This document shows positions 36,578-54,452 of a DNA stretch of 64,000 nt, piece after piece. The position numbers and the translations under genes are program-made. Source of the DNA: Candidatus Gaiellasilicea maunaloa (GTDB lineage Bacteria > Actinomycetota > Thermoleophilia > Gaiellales > Gaiellaceae). A model generated the notes under the pieces. The model saw nothing but the letters and a program-made list of their open reading frames with translations, did no database searches and was not told the DNA's origin. Position 1 is the stretch's first letter; every line of letters starts with the position of its first letter. The stretch spans positions 86,643 to 150,642 of the forward strand of contig JANDLU010000001.1 in NCBI GenBank assembly GCA_024330215.1, given 5' to 3'.

Positions 36578-38308
36578 TCAACTCTCGCCGAGCGAGAGGA
36601 ACGGCAAGAAGCTCGTCAGCTCGACCGCGCCGACGGCGGGCAGGCGGTCGCGCACGCAGCGAGCCTGGTCGAGCGCGGCATGCTGCCTGCGCCACGTCCA
36701 GTTCCGGTACGCGTCGGCACTCGCCGCGGCGCGCAGAGCTCGGGCGATCGCGGGTCGAGCCCGCCCGGACGGTACCGCGGCGAGCGGGGTCGTCTCCCCG
36801 ATCGCACGAATGCGGAAGGCGCCGTCGAACGTCGTCAGCGCGATCTCCCGGCCGGTGGCGAGCGAGAACACCTGCGGCGACAGCTCCGTCGCCAGCACGA
36901 CTCCGCGCCCGCTCGGTAACCACGACGGCGCAGGGACGAGCTCGACCTCCCGGGCAGGCGTGGCTCCGTAGGTGACGAGGAACTCCGCGAGCTGGGCGGC
37001 CGAGAGCGGCCGGCGGTCGACGAGTCGTTCCGCGACGATACGTCGACGCAGCTCGTCGCCGATCGTGCCACGCCCGACGGCGAGCGTCGCCCCTGCGCCC
37101 GTGAGCGCTGCAAGATACGGCGCGCGGGTCCCGCCGAAGCGGCTCAGGACGATCGCCCGCTCCGCGGCGAGCACGTCACGCACGCCGATTGGGGCAGCGC
37201 GCCGCTCGACGAGCCGCGCGAACAGGATCGAGAGCGCGAGCTCCGCGTCGCCCGTCACCCGCGCGACCGCACCGATCTCGTTCGTCGTCACCGTCTCCGC
37301 TCCGAGCGCGCAGCGAACGCCCGCGAGCAGATCGATCTGGCCGGCCCGGAGATCGGAATCGAAGCCGTATCGATTGGGCGCGTCGCAGAGCTCGGCGTCG
37401 CGCGCCCAGAGCCAGACACACGCCGCCCCGGCCTTGTCGGGGTCGTTTCCCGCCTCGTTGAAGACGCCCCACCCCCAGGAGAAGACGTACGCGGTTCCGA
37501 GCTCGCGCGAGACCTGTCTGGCCGCGAGCGCCTGCAGCTTCGCGACCTCGAACCAGGCCGATTCCGGCTCGAGTCCCTCCCGACCACCGGTGGCACGGCC
37601 GGTCTGGAAGGCGAGCATGAAGCCCACCTTCGTCGCCGGGATGTTCATCGAGAAGAGCTTGGAGGCAGCCCGCCGCATCGACGTGCGCATGCGCCGACTC
37701 CCGAGCTCCGGCCCGGCCTTGTGGATCGACGGAGCCCCGAAGTACTTCTCGACGACGATGTCCGCGACACTCGCGAGCTCCCGCCACCATGGCGCCGCTT
37801 CCACACCCGTATAGGGGTCGCTCGAGATCAGCAGGATCGGCTTGGCACCGCGCGCGGCGAGTAACCGCGCCCACTGGAGCACGTTCGCCCTGTAGCCGGC
37901 GGTCGTCCTCGTCCAGGGCGTTGGGGTCGAGGCGCCGAACAGCTCGTTCATGACGATCCAGGGCGTGTCGCAGCCGAGCGTCCGGACCGCGAAGTCGAGC
38001 AGGGCGTTCGCTCGCTGCGGGAGCACCGAGGGCTCGGCGGGCTTCGAGGGGGTGCCCACGCGTCGGTTCAGGTACATGTCCCAGAAGATGGTCGTCGCGC
38101 CGGTCGCGCGCATGCGCGCCGGGTAGCCCTCTCCCGAGCCTGCGACGATCACGCCGGGCCGACCGAAGACGGCCTCGAGCTGCGGGGCCCCGTAGTCGAT
38201 CCAGAGCGGCTTCTCGCTCGGTACGACGCACGGCGCCGCCGTTGCGGGTCCGGGTGCAACGCCGAGCGTGGCAACCGCGACGATCGCGATGAGCAGGGAT
38301 TTCTTCAT
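36578..38308 (-). CDS. Secreted protein of unknown function, possibly glycoside-hydrolase-like
   Basis: Signal peptide MKKSLLIAIVAVATLGVAPGPATAAP, then a long domain with no motif recognised with certainty. Confidence 0.7.
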   Translation of the reverse strand: MKKSLLIAIVAVATLGVAPGPATAAPCVVPSEKPLWIDYGAPQLEAVFGRPGVIVAGSGEGYPARMRATGATTIFWDMYLNRRVGTPSKPAEPSVLPQRANALLDFAVRTLGCDTPWIVMNELFGASTPTPWTRTTAGYRANVLQWARLLAARGAKPILLISSDPYTGVEAAPWWRELASVADIVVEKYFGAPSIHKAGPELGSRRMRTSMRRAASKLFSMNIPATKVGFMLAFQTGRATGGREGLEPESAWFEVAKLQALAARQVSRELGTAYVFSWGWGVFNEAGNDPDKAGAACVWLWARDAELCDAPNRYGFDSDLRAGQIDLLAGVRCALGAETVTTNEIGAVARVTGDAELALSILFARLVERRAAPIGVRDVLAAERAIVLSRFGGTRAPYLAALTGAGATLAVGRGTIGDELRRRIVAERLVDRRPLSAAQLAEFLVTYGATPAREVELVPAPSWLPSGRGVVLATELSPQVFSLATGREIALTTFDGAFRIRAIGETTPLAAVPSGRARPAIARALRAAASADAYRNWTWRRQHAALDQARCVRDRLPAVGAVELTSFLPFLSLGES

Positions 38309-38418
38309 CAGGCGCCGCTCGTTGTACCAGACGGCGTCCGATCCCTCTCCCGAACGCGTCCCATCGGCACGTTTGTGGAGGGATTGTTGCATCTTTACTG
38401 GTACGCCGTCGGAAAAGG

Positions 38419-38448
38419 ACGACGGGGCGGCAGTGGCCGCCCCGTCGT
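38419..38448 (-). terminator. Rho-independent-like terminator after rpoC
   Basis: ACGACGGGGCGGC agtg GCCGCCCCGTCGT followed on the minus strand by CCTTTTCC. Confidence 0.7.
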
Positions 38449-38471
38449 GATGCGTGCTGATCCCTCGCGGA

Positions 38472-43100
<4,629 letters not shown>

Positions 43101-43172
43101 GTTTCGCTGCGCCTCTTTCCGTCTCGAATATGCGGCATCAATTCTGTCCTTCTAACCTCGAATTGGACGACG

Positions 43173-46826
<3,654 letters not shown>

Positions 46827-47054
46827 GGTGGGTAACAGCCTCCCTTACGGCGTGCGGAAGTGGACGGAGCGGGAACAAACGGCGAGACGTCGGCGCAACC
46901 CCAAAGAGTAGCGGACGCACCCCTTCCACCGCAAACGAGAACGGCGGCCGGGGCCGAATGAGGACAGTATACCGCAGATCGCGCCGTTCCCGCCAGTCGG
47001 AAAGCCGGAGGACCGCCGGCGGCGGCCCTCCGGGACGGTTCGTGGTCGCTCGCC

Positions 47055-47435
47055 CTACTTGAGCTCGACGCTGGCGCCGGCCTCCTCGAGCTGCGACTTG
47101 ACGGAGTCGGCCTCCTCCTGGTTGACGCCCTCTTTGACGGCGCTCGGGGCGCCGTCCACGAGATCCTTCGCCTCTTTCAGGCCGAGCCCGGTGACGGCGC
47201 GGACCACCTTGATCACCTGGATCTTCTTGTCGCCGGCGCCGGTCAGCATCACGTCGAAGGACGTCTTCTCCTCCGCCGCCTCGGCGGGTGCTGCGGCAGC
47301 TCCCGGAGCGGCCATCGCCATCGGAGCGGCGGCGGTGACGCCCCACTCCTCCTCGATCTTCGACTTCAGCTCGACGAGCTCGAGCACCGTCATCTTGCCG
47401 AGCGTCTCGAGCACCTTGGAAGTATCAGTTGCCAT
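47055..47435 (-). CDS. rplL: 50S ribosomal protein L7/L12
   Basis: [50 protein letters not shown]. Confidence 0.97.
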   Translation of the reverse strand: MATDTSKVLETLGKMTVLELVELKSKIEEEWGVTAAAPMAMAAPGAAAAPAEAAEEKTSFDVMLTGAGDKKIQVIKVVRAVTGLGLKEAKDLVDGAPSAVKEGVNQEEADSVKSQLEEAGASVELK

Positions 47436-48081
47436 CAGATGTCTCCTCGCCCTGAGCCTCTGGCTCGGGGTTAGTCGTAGGGTCATCGTTCGTGGGTTCA
47501 TCTAGCGCAGATTCCGCGTCAGCGGAAGCTGCGCTTGCCGAAGCTGCGACCTGCTCGGCGCCGCCGAGTTGCTCGATGCGTGCATCGAGCAAGCCGACGA
47601 GATCTTGCAACGGCGCCGAGACGAGCGCGATGACGGTCGTCAGCGGCGACATGATCGTGCCGAGCAGTTGCGCGCGCAGCACGTCGGCGGGCGGGAGCTT
47701 CGCGAGGTTCTCGACCTGCTCCGCGGACATCGACGCGCCCTGGAGCACGCCGCCGCGGATCGAGAGGATCCTCGTCTCGCGAGCCGTGTCACCGAGCGCC
47801 TTCGCAACCGCGACCGGGTCCCCTCCGCTCGCGACGAAGGCGATCGCTGACGGGCCGTCGAGCAAAGCAAGCAGCGCGTCCGCACCAGCAGCCTCGGCCG
47901 CACGGCGGGTGAGCGTGTTCTTGACGACCGAGAAGCGGGCGCCGTGCTCGATCAGCTTGCTCCGCAGGTTGTCGATCTCCGAGTTCGTGAGGCCGCGGTA
48001 GTCGGCGACGATCAGCGTCTCCGACGTCCGCAGGCGCTCGGTCAACTCGGCGACTGCCTGCTCCTTCTCGTTCTTGTCCAT
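47425..48081 (-). CDS. rplJ: 50S ribosomal protein L10 with C-terminal extension
   Basis: [45 protein letters not shown]; tail beyond the usual L10 end. Confidence 0.96.
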   Translation of the reverse strand: MDKNEKEQAVAELTERLRTSETLIVADYRGLTNSEIDNLRSKLIEHGARFSVVKNTLTRRAAEAAGADALLALLDGPSAIAFVASGGDPVAVAKALGDTARETRILSIRGGVLQGASMSAEQVENLAKLPPADVLRAQLLGTIMSPLTTVIALVSAPLQDLVGLLDARIEQLGGAEQVAASASAASADAESALDEPTNDDPTTNPEPEAQGEETSDGN

Positions 48082-48229
48082 CTCTCACCTCCTCTTGAAA
48101 CGATCGAGCCCGCACACAGGGCGGGCTCGGAAGAGGGAGAAACGTCTTCATCCGGGCCGCCTCGGCCGGTCCTCTGCATCCCTCGCGGAAAGCTGCCGGC
48201 TGTCTGTGGCGACGGGCGTGGGACGGAAC
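48082..48229 (-). promoter_or_regulatory. Candidate L10-type ribosomal leader
   Basis: 148-nt rplA-rplJ gap; minus strand contains GGATGCAGAGGACCGGCCGAGGCGG and GAGCCCGC..GCGGGCTC hairpin; placement by position and partial motif. Confidence 0.45.
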
Positions 48230-48958
48230 CTAGACCGGAACGGCCTCCTGCTCGAGCTCGTCGACGAGTCCGCGGACACGAGTGGGATCGACCTTGACGC
48301 CCGGGCCCATCGTCGAGGTGATCGTGACGCCGTGGATGTAGCGCCCCTTCGAAGCCGACGGCTTCGCGCGGATGATCTCCTCGAGGAGGGCCGCGTAGTT
48401 CTCGAGCAGATTGCGCTCGCCGAAGCTCTTCTTCCCGATCGAGACGTGGACGCAGGCACCGCGGTCGGTCCGGTACTCGAGCTTGCCGCCCTTCGCATCC
48501 GTGACCGCCTTGCCGACGTCGAACGTGACCGTGCCGGTCTTCGGGTTCGGCATCAGGCCGCGCGGGCCGAGCACTCGCCCGAGCTTGCCGACGTTGCCCA
48601 TCTGATCCGGCGTCGCGATCGCGACGTCGAAGTCGGTGAAGCCCTCCTCGACCCGTTTCGCAAGATCGGCCGAGCCGACGACGTCGGCTCCTGCCTCTTC
48701 CGCCTCGCGCGCCTTGTCGCCCTCGGCGAAGACGGCGACGCGCACGGACTTGCCCGTCCCGTGCGGGAGCATGATCGTGCCGCGCAGCTGTTGATCCGCA
48801 TGGCGGACGTTCAACCCGAGCCGGAAATGTGCCTCGACGGTCTCGTCGAACTTCGCGTCCGGCAGATCCTTGAGGAGCTTGATTGCCTCGGCCGGCGAGT
48901 AGAGCTGCTCGCGGTCGACCTTCGCGCGCGCCTCGTTGTAGCGCTTGCCGTGCTGCAC
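48230..48958 (-). CDS. rplA: 50S ribosomal protein L1
   Basis: [46 protein letters not shown]. Confidence 0.97.
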   Translation of the reverse strand: MQHGKRYNEARAKVDREQLYSPAEAIKLLKDLPDAKFDETVEAHFRLGLNVRHADQQLRGTIMLPHGTGKSVRVAVFAEGDKAREAEEAGADVVGSADLAKRVEEGFTDFDVAIATPDQMGNVGKLGRVLGPRGLMPNPKTGTVTFDVGKAVTDAKGGKLEYRTDRGACVHVSIGKKSFGERNLLENYAALLEEIIRAKPSASKGRYIHGVTITSTMGPGVKVDPTRVRGLVDELEQEAVPV

Positions 48959-49383
48959 TACGTGCTCACCTCCACGCCCATGCTCCTCGCGGTCCCGGCG
49001 ATCACGAGCATCGCCTGGTCGAGATCGCGGGCGTTCAGGTCCTCCAGCTTGATCTCGGCGATCGAGCGGAGCTGGCTCTGGGAGAGCCGGCCGACCTTGA
49101 CGCGGTTCGGCTCGGCCGAGCCGCTCTCGATTCCGAGAGCCTCCTTGATCAGGACAGCCGCCGGCGGCGTCTTCGTGATGAACGAGAACGAACGATCCTC
49201 GAAGACCGTGATCTCGACAGGCGTGATCCGGCCGTTCTCCTGCGCGGTTTGCGCGTTGAACGCCTTGCAGAACTCCATGATGTTGACCCCGTGCTGGCCG
49301 AGCGCGGGTCCGACGGGCGGCGCCGGATTGGCTTGCCCGCCGGGGATCTGGAGCTTGATCAGTGTCAGGACCTTCTTCGCCAT
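48958..49383 (-). CDS. rplK: 50S ribosomal protein L11
   Basis: [37 protein letters not shown]. Confidence 0.97.
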   Translation of the reverse strand: MAKKVLTLIKLQIPGGQANPAPPVGPALGQHGVNIMEFCKAFNAQTAQENGRITPVEITVFEDRSFSFITKTPPAAVLIKEALGIESGSAEPNRVKVGRLSQSQLRSIAEIKLEDLNARDLDQAMLVIAGTARSMGVEVST

Positions 49384-49424
49384 CGGTATCGCTCTTGCCT
49401 TCCGTTTTCTCGATCTTGCCTTGT

Positions 49425-49453
49425 CTAGCGCACGAGCGCAGCTCGTGCGCTAG
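49425..49453 (-). repeat. Stop-codon-spanning perfect hairpin at the nusG 3' end
   Basis: CTAGCGCACGAGC gca GCTCGTGCGCTAG, 13-bp arms; nusG TAG in an arm. Confidence 0.8.
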
Positions 49454-49983
49454 TCGATCTTCTTGACCTGGTCGAAGCTGAGCTCGACCGGCACCTGGCG
49501 CTCGAAGATGTCCACGAGCACCTTCAGCTTCTGCTGATCCCCGTTCACGTCGACGATCTCGCCGTCGAAGTCGGAGAGCGGCCCGGAGGTTACCTTCACG
49601 GACTCGCCGAGCGTGAACTGGACCTGCGAGCGCGCGGCCGCGGCCCCCGCGGCCGCGCCGGTGTGGAGGATCTTGTCGACCTCCGCCTGGGCGAGCGGCA
49701 CGGGCTTGGCGCCGGCGCCGACGAAGCCGGTGACGCCGGGCGTGTTCTTGACCACCGACCAGGCCTCGTCGTTCAGGTTCATGTTCACGAGCACGTAGCC
49801 GGGAAGCACGCGCTTGTCGGTCGTCACCTTCTGGCCGTCCTTCGTCTCCACGACCTGCTCGGTCGGGACGACGACGCGGCGGAACTGCGGCGCCTGGTTC
49901 ATCGAGACGATCCGGTGCTCGAGATTGGCCTTGACCTTGTTCTCGTGCCCGGAGTAGGTGTTGATCACGTACCAGTGGAACAT
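49450..49983 (-). CDS. nusG: Transcription termination/antitermination protein NusG
   Basis: [22 protein letters not shown]...[30 protein letters not shown]. Confidence 0.97.
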   Translation of the reverse strand: MFHWYVINTYSGHENKVKANLEHRIVSMNQAPQFRRVVVPTEQVVETKDGQKVTTDKRVLPGYVLVNMNLNDEAWSVVKNTPGVTGFVGAGAKPVPLAQAEVDKILHTGAAAGAAAARSQVQFTLGESVKVTSGPLSDFDGEIVDVNGDQQKLKVLVDIFERQVPVELSFDQVKKID

Positions 49984-49999
49984 CGCTAGCGCACGCTTT

Positions 50000-50407
50000 C
50001 TATTGACCGAGGAGAACGTTGCGGACGAAGGGCTTCAGCGCCTGGTCGGCACCGTAGAGGAAGACGCCCACGATCACGCACGCGATGATCACGACGATCG
50101 TGCCCTGGATCACCTGGCCGCGGTTCGGCCACTCGACCTTCTTGAGCTCGGCCCACGACTCCTTGACGAAGGTACCGCGTGCCCGCCGCTCGCGCCGGCC
50201 CGTTTGCGTCGCAGCGGGCTGGAGCCCTGGGCGCACCTGCGCCTGACGCTGCCGGGCGCGCTGGGAGACCGGCTTCGAGGTCCCGGTCTTGGCGGCTCCT
50301 GCCTTCGAGCTTCCGGCGTTCGCGCTCGCGGGCTTCGCGCTCTCGCCGCTCTTCTTGCCTGCCGCCGCCCGCTTCGCGCGGCGTTGGCCACGGGTCTCGC
50401 GGGCCAC
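50000..50407 (-). CDS. secE: Preprotein translocase subunit SecE
   Basis: C-terminal FVKESWAELKKVEWPNRGQVIQGTIVVIIACVIVGVFLYGADQALK; GTG start overlapping the rpmG stop. Confidence 0.93.
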   Translation of the reverse strand: MARETRGQRRAKRAAAGKKSGESAKPASANAGSSKAGAAKTGTSKPVSQRARQRQAQVRPGLQPAATQTGRRERRARGTFVKESWAELKKVEWPNRGQVIQGTIVVIIACVIVGVFLYGADQALKPFVRNVLLGQ

Positions 50408-50568
50408 TAGCGCGTCTCCCGATGGAGGGTATGACCGCTGCACCAGCGGCAGTACTTCTTGAACTCGACGCGGTCCGGGGTGTTCCGTTTCGACTTGTTC
50501 GTCTGGTAGTTGCGGCGCTTGCACTCGGTGCAGGCCAGCGTGATCGCGACTCGTACTCCGGCTGCCAT
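50407..50568 (-). CDS. rpmG: 50S ribosomal protein L33
   Basis: [49 protein letters not shown]. Confidence 0.96.
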   Translation of the reverse strand: MAAGVRVAITLACTECKRRNYQTNKSKRNTPDRVEFKKYCRWCSGHTLHRETR

Positions 50569-50616
50569 CTCTAGATCGTGTTCTTTCGGTTTCGGGGGAA
50601 GAAGGTTCTCGAGGAA

Positions 50617-50690
50617 TAGCGGCGGCAGGACTCGAACCTGCGACACGCGGATTATGATTCCGCTGCTCTAACCAGCTGAGCTACGCCGCC
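50617..50690 (-). tRNA. tRNA-Met (anticodon CAT)
   Basis: GGCGGCGTAGCTCAGCTGGTTAGAGCAGCGGAATCATAATCCGCGTGTCGCAGGTTCGAGTCCTGCCGCCGCTA folds as a cloverleaf. Confidence 0.93.
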
Positions 50691-50744
50691 GCGCGGAGCG
50701 TGAGTGTAGCAACTCCGCCGAGCGGCGTTCGAGCCCGTCGCGAC

Positions 50745-50995
50745 CCATCCGACGTGTCGCCTGGCTCCCGTTCGGCCCGATGCCGGATCTCCTCGCGCAC
50801 GCTGAGTTCCTCGACAAGCTCCAGGCGGTGTGTCACCGCTGCGGCGGTCCGGCGACGACGACGCAGCGGCTCGTCGACGGCGAGCCGGCTCCGTACGACG
50901 GCGCCACGATCGTCGTCGGCGCGAACGAGCAGTACGAAGCGCGCTGCCGCGACTGCCACGAAGCCGGTGCGGACCTCGCAGCCGTAGCCGCCTGA
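50745..50995 (+). pseudogene. Thymidine kinase 3' remnant (C-terminal zinc region only)
   Basis: [66 protein letters not shown]; no P-loop domain upstream. Confidence 0.75.
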
Positions 50996-51087
50996 GCAGG
51001 CGCTACCCTGCGACTGAGCCGACCCTGTCAGCTCCCATGCGCAGGCGCCGTCACACGGCGGTAGCAGGACTGGCTCGTCCGTTGTAG

Positions 51088-51170
51088 GAGCTTGTGTTGA
51101 TTCAACACAAGCTCTCTTCGAGCCGCGCAACCGAGCCGTTGGGATGCGCTTGTGTTGTTCCAACACAAGC
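51088..51170. repeat. Two tandem related hairpin units (about 60-bp period)
   Basis: GAGCTTGTGTTG att CAACACAAGCTC and GCTTGTGTTG ttc CAACACAAGC, followed by similar flanks. Confidence 0.7.
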
Positions 51171-51352
51171 TCCTTCGAACCACACGACCAAGCCCGCTCG
51201 ATCGCGAGCGTTCGGTCGACGAAGGCAGATTCAGTCGCCCGCAGGCGCGGTCCGTTCAGGCGACGAAGAAGGAGGCGGTCGTGGGGGAACCATGTGGTCC
51301 CCCCACGACGTGGAAGCCGACGCGGATCTCGCCGCAGTCGCGGCCCGAAGTG

Positions 51353-52561
51353 CTAGTCGTGACTGCCCGACACCCTCGCGTCCACCCAGACGAGCCGATG
51401 GTCGGAGGTCGGGAACGGGAAGACGCCGACGAGCCGGAAGAGCGGGTCGGACATGAGCGGCCAGAACACGCCCGAGCCGAGAATCCTCATGTTCTTCCGC
51501 GGCAGCACGTAGTCGACGCGCAGATTCCCTGGGGCGTTGTCCGCGAAGTCAGCCGTGTCGAACTTCGGATCCGAGCGGTGCGTCAGGTTGATGCCCATCT
51601 GGAGCGCGTTCTGCTCGACGGCGCCGGGACTCGATGGCGTCGAGGCCGTGTTCACGAGCCGGTTCTCGAGCAGTTGCTGGATCGCGCCGGGGAGGCTGTC
51701 GCCGTCGTGCGGGTCGGAGTTCTGGTCGCCCGCGATCACGAAGAGCGAGCCCGGCTTCAGCCCGCCATGTCGCCCGGCGTCGTCATAGAGATACCCCGCC
51801 TTTCCGGGCGTGATGTAGTCGGCCCAGAGCCGGATCTCGTCGAAGTTTCGCGAGCCGTTCCGGTCCTCAGGCCCGTCGAAGACAGGCGGCGTCGGATGAC
51901 TCGTGAGGAAGTGGACGACCTTCTGCCCGATCACGATCGGTAGGTCCCAGTGGCTCTTGGACGAGAGCCGGAAGACGCTCAGCTCCTCTGGCGAGTACCA
52001 GTCGGCAGGGGCGGCAGTCGCGGGATCGTCCGGTAGCCGAGCACCGGGCATGTCTTTCCAGAGGAAGCGCTGGAAGGTTCGGATCCCGGTCGGATCGATC
52101 GGGTAGCGCGAGTACACGGCCATACCGAACTGCCCCGGATAGAAGCCGAAGCCGAAGGCATCGTTCGGACCGCCGACGGTGCCTGAGTTGTCGAGATCGA
52201 AGCCGGACGGAATCCCGGTATTCGACTCGGCGGCGAAGCGGTAGCCGTAGTGGATGGATGCCGCGCCGTTCTGCGCGATCGAGAGATAATTGTCCTGGAA
52301 GAGACCGAGAGACGTTCCGGCCGCGTCGTAGTCGAACTCGTTGATCAGGACGACGTCGGGTCGAACCCGCTGGATCGTCTCGGCGACGTTCTGCGCCTGC
52401 TCGTTCGCTGGAGTCGAGAGATCCGCGATCAGCTGACCGGCGAACGAGCGATTCAGCGACGCGTTGAACGTGGAAAAACGGACAGCTGCGTCCTTCTCGC
52501 CCGCGGCTGCGGCCGGAATGAGCGCGAGCGCCGCCACCAGGACGGTCAGAGCTTTCAGCAT
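51353..52561 (-). CDS. Secreted endonuclease/exonuclease/phosphatase-family protein
   Basis: Signal peptide; RFSTFNASLNR, VLINEFDYD, VIAGDQNSDPHDG, VDYVLPRKN motifs. Confidence 0.85.
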   Translation of the reverse strand: MLKALTVLVAALALIPAAAAGEKDAAVRFSTFNASLNRSFAGQLIADLSTPANEQAQNVAETIQRVRPDVVLINEFDYDAAGTSLGLFQDNYLSIAQNGAASIHYGYRFAAESNTGIPSGFDLDNSGTVGGPNDAFGFGFYPGQFGMAVYSRYPIDPTGIRTFQRFLWKDMPGARLPDDPATAAPADWYSPEELSVFRLSSKSHWDLPIVIGQKVVHFLTSHPTPPVFDGPEDRNGSRNFDEIRLWADYITPGKAGYLYDDAGRHGGLKPGSLFVIAGDQNSDPHDGDSLPGAIQQLLENRLVNTASTPSSPGAVEQNALQMGINLTHRSDPKFDTADFADNAPGNLRVDYVLPRKNMRILGSGVFWPLMSDPLFRLVGVFPFPTSDHRLVWVDARVSGSHD

Positions 52562-52909
52562 GTTGTTCCCTCCCTCGAGTGTCGGACGCGGCATATCACC
52601 CTTCCCCGCGCCCTGCAAAGGCATTCACCGGATTCCCGCGCCGCGACAACCAGCCCTGAACCGGCCGGTGAGCACCGTGCGTCAATTACCGTAGTCGGAA
52701 GCCGAGGGAACACTCGCAGCGAGCGCGCGCGGACTGCGGCGACGACTGCGAACCCACCGGGTGCGGGCGGCTACTCGAGGAGCTTCACTGCCGCGGGAGA
52801 GCAGCGCCGACGAGGGACGACGCCCGCGATCAGCCACGTCCAACGACCCACCAGGGGAGCCGCGCTCGGCGCCGCCCTGGGGGCTGCGAGCGGCCGATCG
52901 GCTCACGAT

Positions 52910-54310
52910 TCACGGCGTCCTGCTCGCCGGCGCAAGCCTGAGCGATGGCTCCTCAGCGACTGGAAGGAGCCGCTGACCCGGGGCCGCCGGGTCACCGACG
53001 AGCGCGGCAAGGGCTCTGACGCACGAGGGGTCGAACTGCGTCCCGCTGCGTTCCCGGAGCTCGGCAAGCGCCTGCTCGGTCGAAAGCTTCTCCCGGTACG
53101 GGCGTGCGCCCGTCATCGCCTCGAAGGCGTCGGCGACGGCGATGATCCGCGACTCGAGCGAGATTTCTTCGCCCGCGCGCCCCTCGGGGTACCCGGAGCC
53201 GTCGAAGTGCTCGTGGTGGTGCATCACCCATCCCGCCTCCTCGACGAAACCGGCGGCAGCGAGGATGTCGTGTCCGACCGCGACATGATCCCGCATCACG
53301 TCCTGCTCCTTCGTTGCGAGCGGCGTCGCCTTGCGCAGGATCGCGTCGGGAACGGCGATCTTCCCGACGTCGTGCAGAAGCCCGGCAACGCGGAGCCGCT
53401 CGAGACGCCGGCCCCCGAGTCCATGCTCCACCGCAATCGCGACTGCGAGCTCCGCCACGAGCCCCGAGTGGTTGCTCGTGCCGTGGTCGCGGGCGTCCAC
53501 GGCTCGGGCCAACGCGGCTGCGAGCTCTCGCTGCTGGGGTGAGACGCCCTCGACCGCCGGGCCTGGCCCGGCCGGCTCGAGCGCGGCCCGGTACGGCACG
53601 ACCGCGAGCTTCGCCCGCTTCGCCTCGTAGAGCGCAAGGTCTGCCTGCCGCACGAGAGCCTGCCGGTGCTCGGTCTGCGTCGACTCGGTCACTCCGATGC
53701 TGAGCGCGCGCGCGCCGAGGTCGAGCGCGGTCACACCGTGGATTGCGTGCGCGAGGTTGATCGCGTTCCAGTTGCGTTGATCCGGAAGGAGGATCATGAA
53801 CTCGTCGCCGCCGGTTCGATAGACCGTGCCCATCGATCCAACCTCGGTCCGGAGGCGGTGCGCGTAACGCACGATGTGGGCGTCACCTGCCTGATGACCG
53901 CGCGTATCGTTGATTGCCTTCAGCCCGTCGAGATCGATCGCCATCAGGCTGAACGTCGATCCGGACTCGTTCCGACGGGCGATCTCGCCGGCCAGGTCGT
54001 CGTAGAACGCGCGGTGATTCGCGAGGCCGGTCAGATTGTCCGTCCTGGCCTCGGTCATCAGGCGAGCCAGCTCGAGGTTCTTGGTGCGGCCGGGCGCCAT
54101 CCCTGAGACCAGAACGGCAATCGCGCGCCTGAGCATCGAGACGACACCCGCCAATGCGGCGAGGGCGACCGCAGCGAGGGAGACGTAGTTCGTCTCCGCC
54201 TGGGCGCTCCAGGAGAGCAGGGCGTCGAGACCGCCGAGTGCGGTCGCCAGGGCCACCGCCGCGACCACGGCGGAGGCGCAGAGCTCGAGGCTCCGCCGCA
54301 CGCCGATCAT
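52910..54310 (-). CDS. GGDEF + HD-GYP cyclic-di-GMP turnover protein
   Basis: TM helices, YRTGGDEFMILLP, LLHDVGKIAVPDAILRK, HHEHFDGSGYPEG. Confidence 0.93.
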   Translation of the reverse strand: MIGVRRSLELCASAVVAAVALATALGGLDALLSWSAQAETNYVSLAAVALAALAGVVSMLRRAIAVLVSGMAPGRTKNLELARLMTEARTDNLTGLANHRAFYDDLAGEIARRNESGSTFSLMAIDLDGLKAINDTRGHQAGDAHIVRYAHRLRTEVGSMGTVYRTGGDEFMILLPDQRNWNAINLAHAIHGVTALDLGARALSIGVTESTQTEHRQALVRQADLALYEAKRAKLAVVPYRAALEPAGPGPAVEGVSPQQRELAAALARAVDARDHGTSNHSGLVAELAVAIAVEHGLGGRRLERLRVAGLLHDVGKIAVPDAILRKATPLATKEQDVMRDHVAVGHDILAAAGFVEEAGWVMHHHEHFDGSGYPEGRAGEEISLESRIIAVADAFEAMTGARPYREKLSTEQALAELRERSGTQFDPSCVRALAALVGDPAAPGQRLLPVAEEPSLRLAPASRTP

Positions 54311-54329
54311 CGTCGTGTCCCCGCACTTC

Positions 54330-54388
54330 GATCAAGGCGCCAACCGAGGATCACGCTTGGATCCTCGCTTGCTAGCCGGTGCTTGATC
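54330..54388 (-). promoter_or_regulatory. Candidate structured leader upstream of the GGDEF/HD-GYP gene
   Basis: Outer GATCAAG/CTTGATC and inner CGAGGATC/GATCCTCG perfect stems separated by asymmetric internal loops, about 20 nt before ATG. Confidence 0.45.
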
Positions 54389-54452
54389 CATCGCCCATTG
54401 GAGGGTTCACCGCTCCGCTTCACCTCCGCGGAGGGACAGAGGCTCGAAGCCT

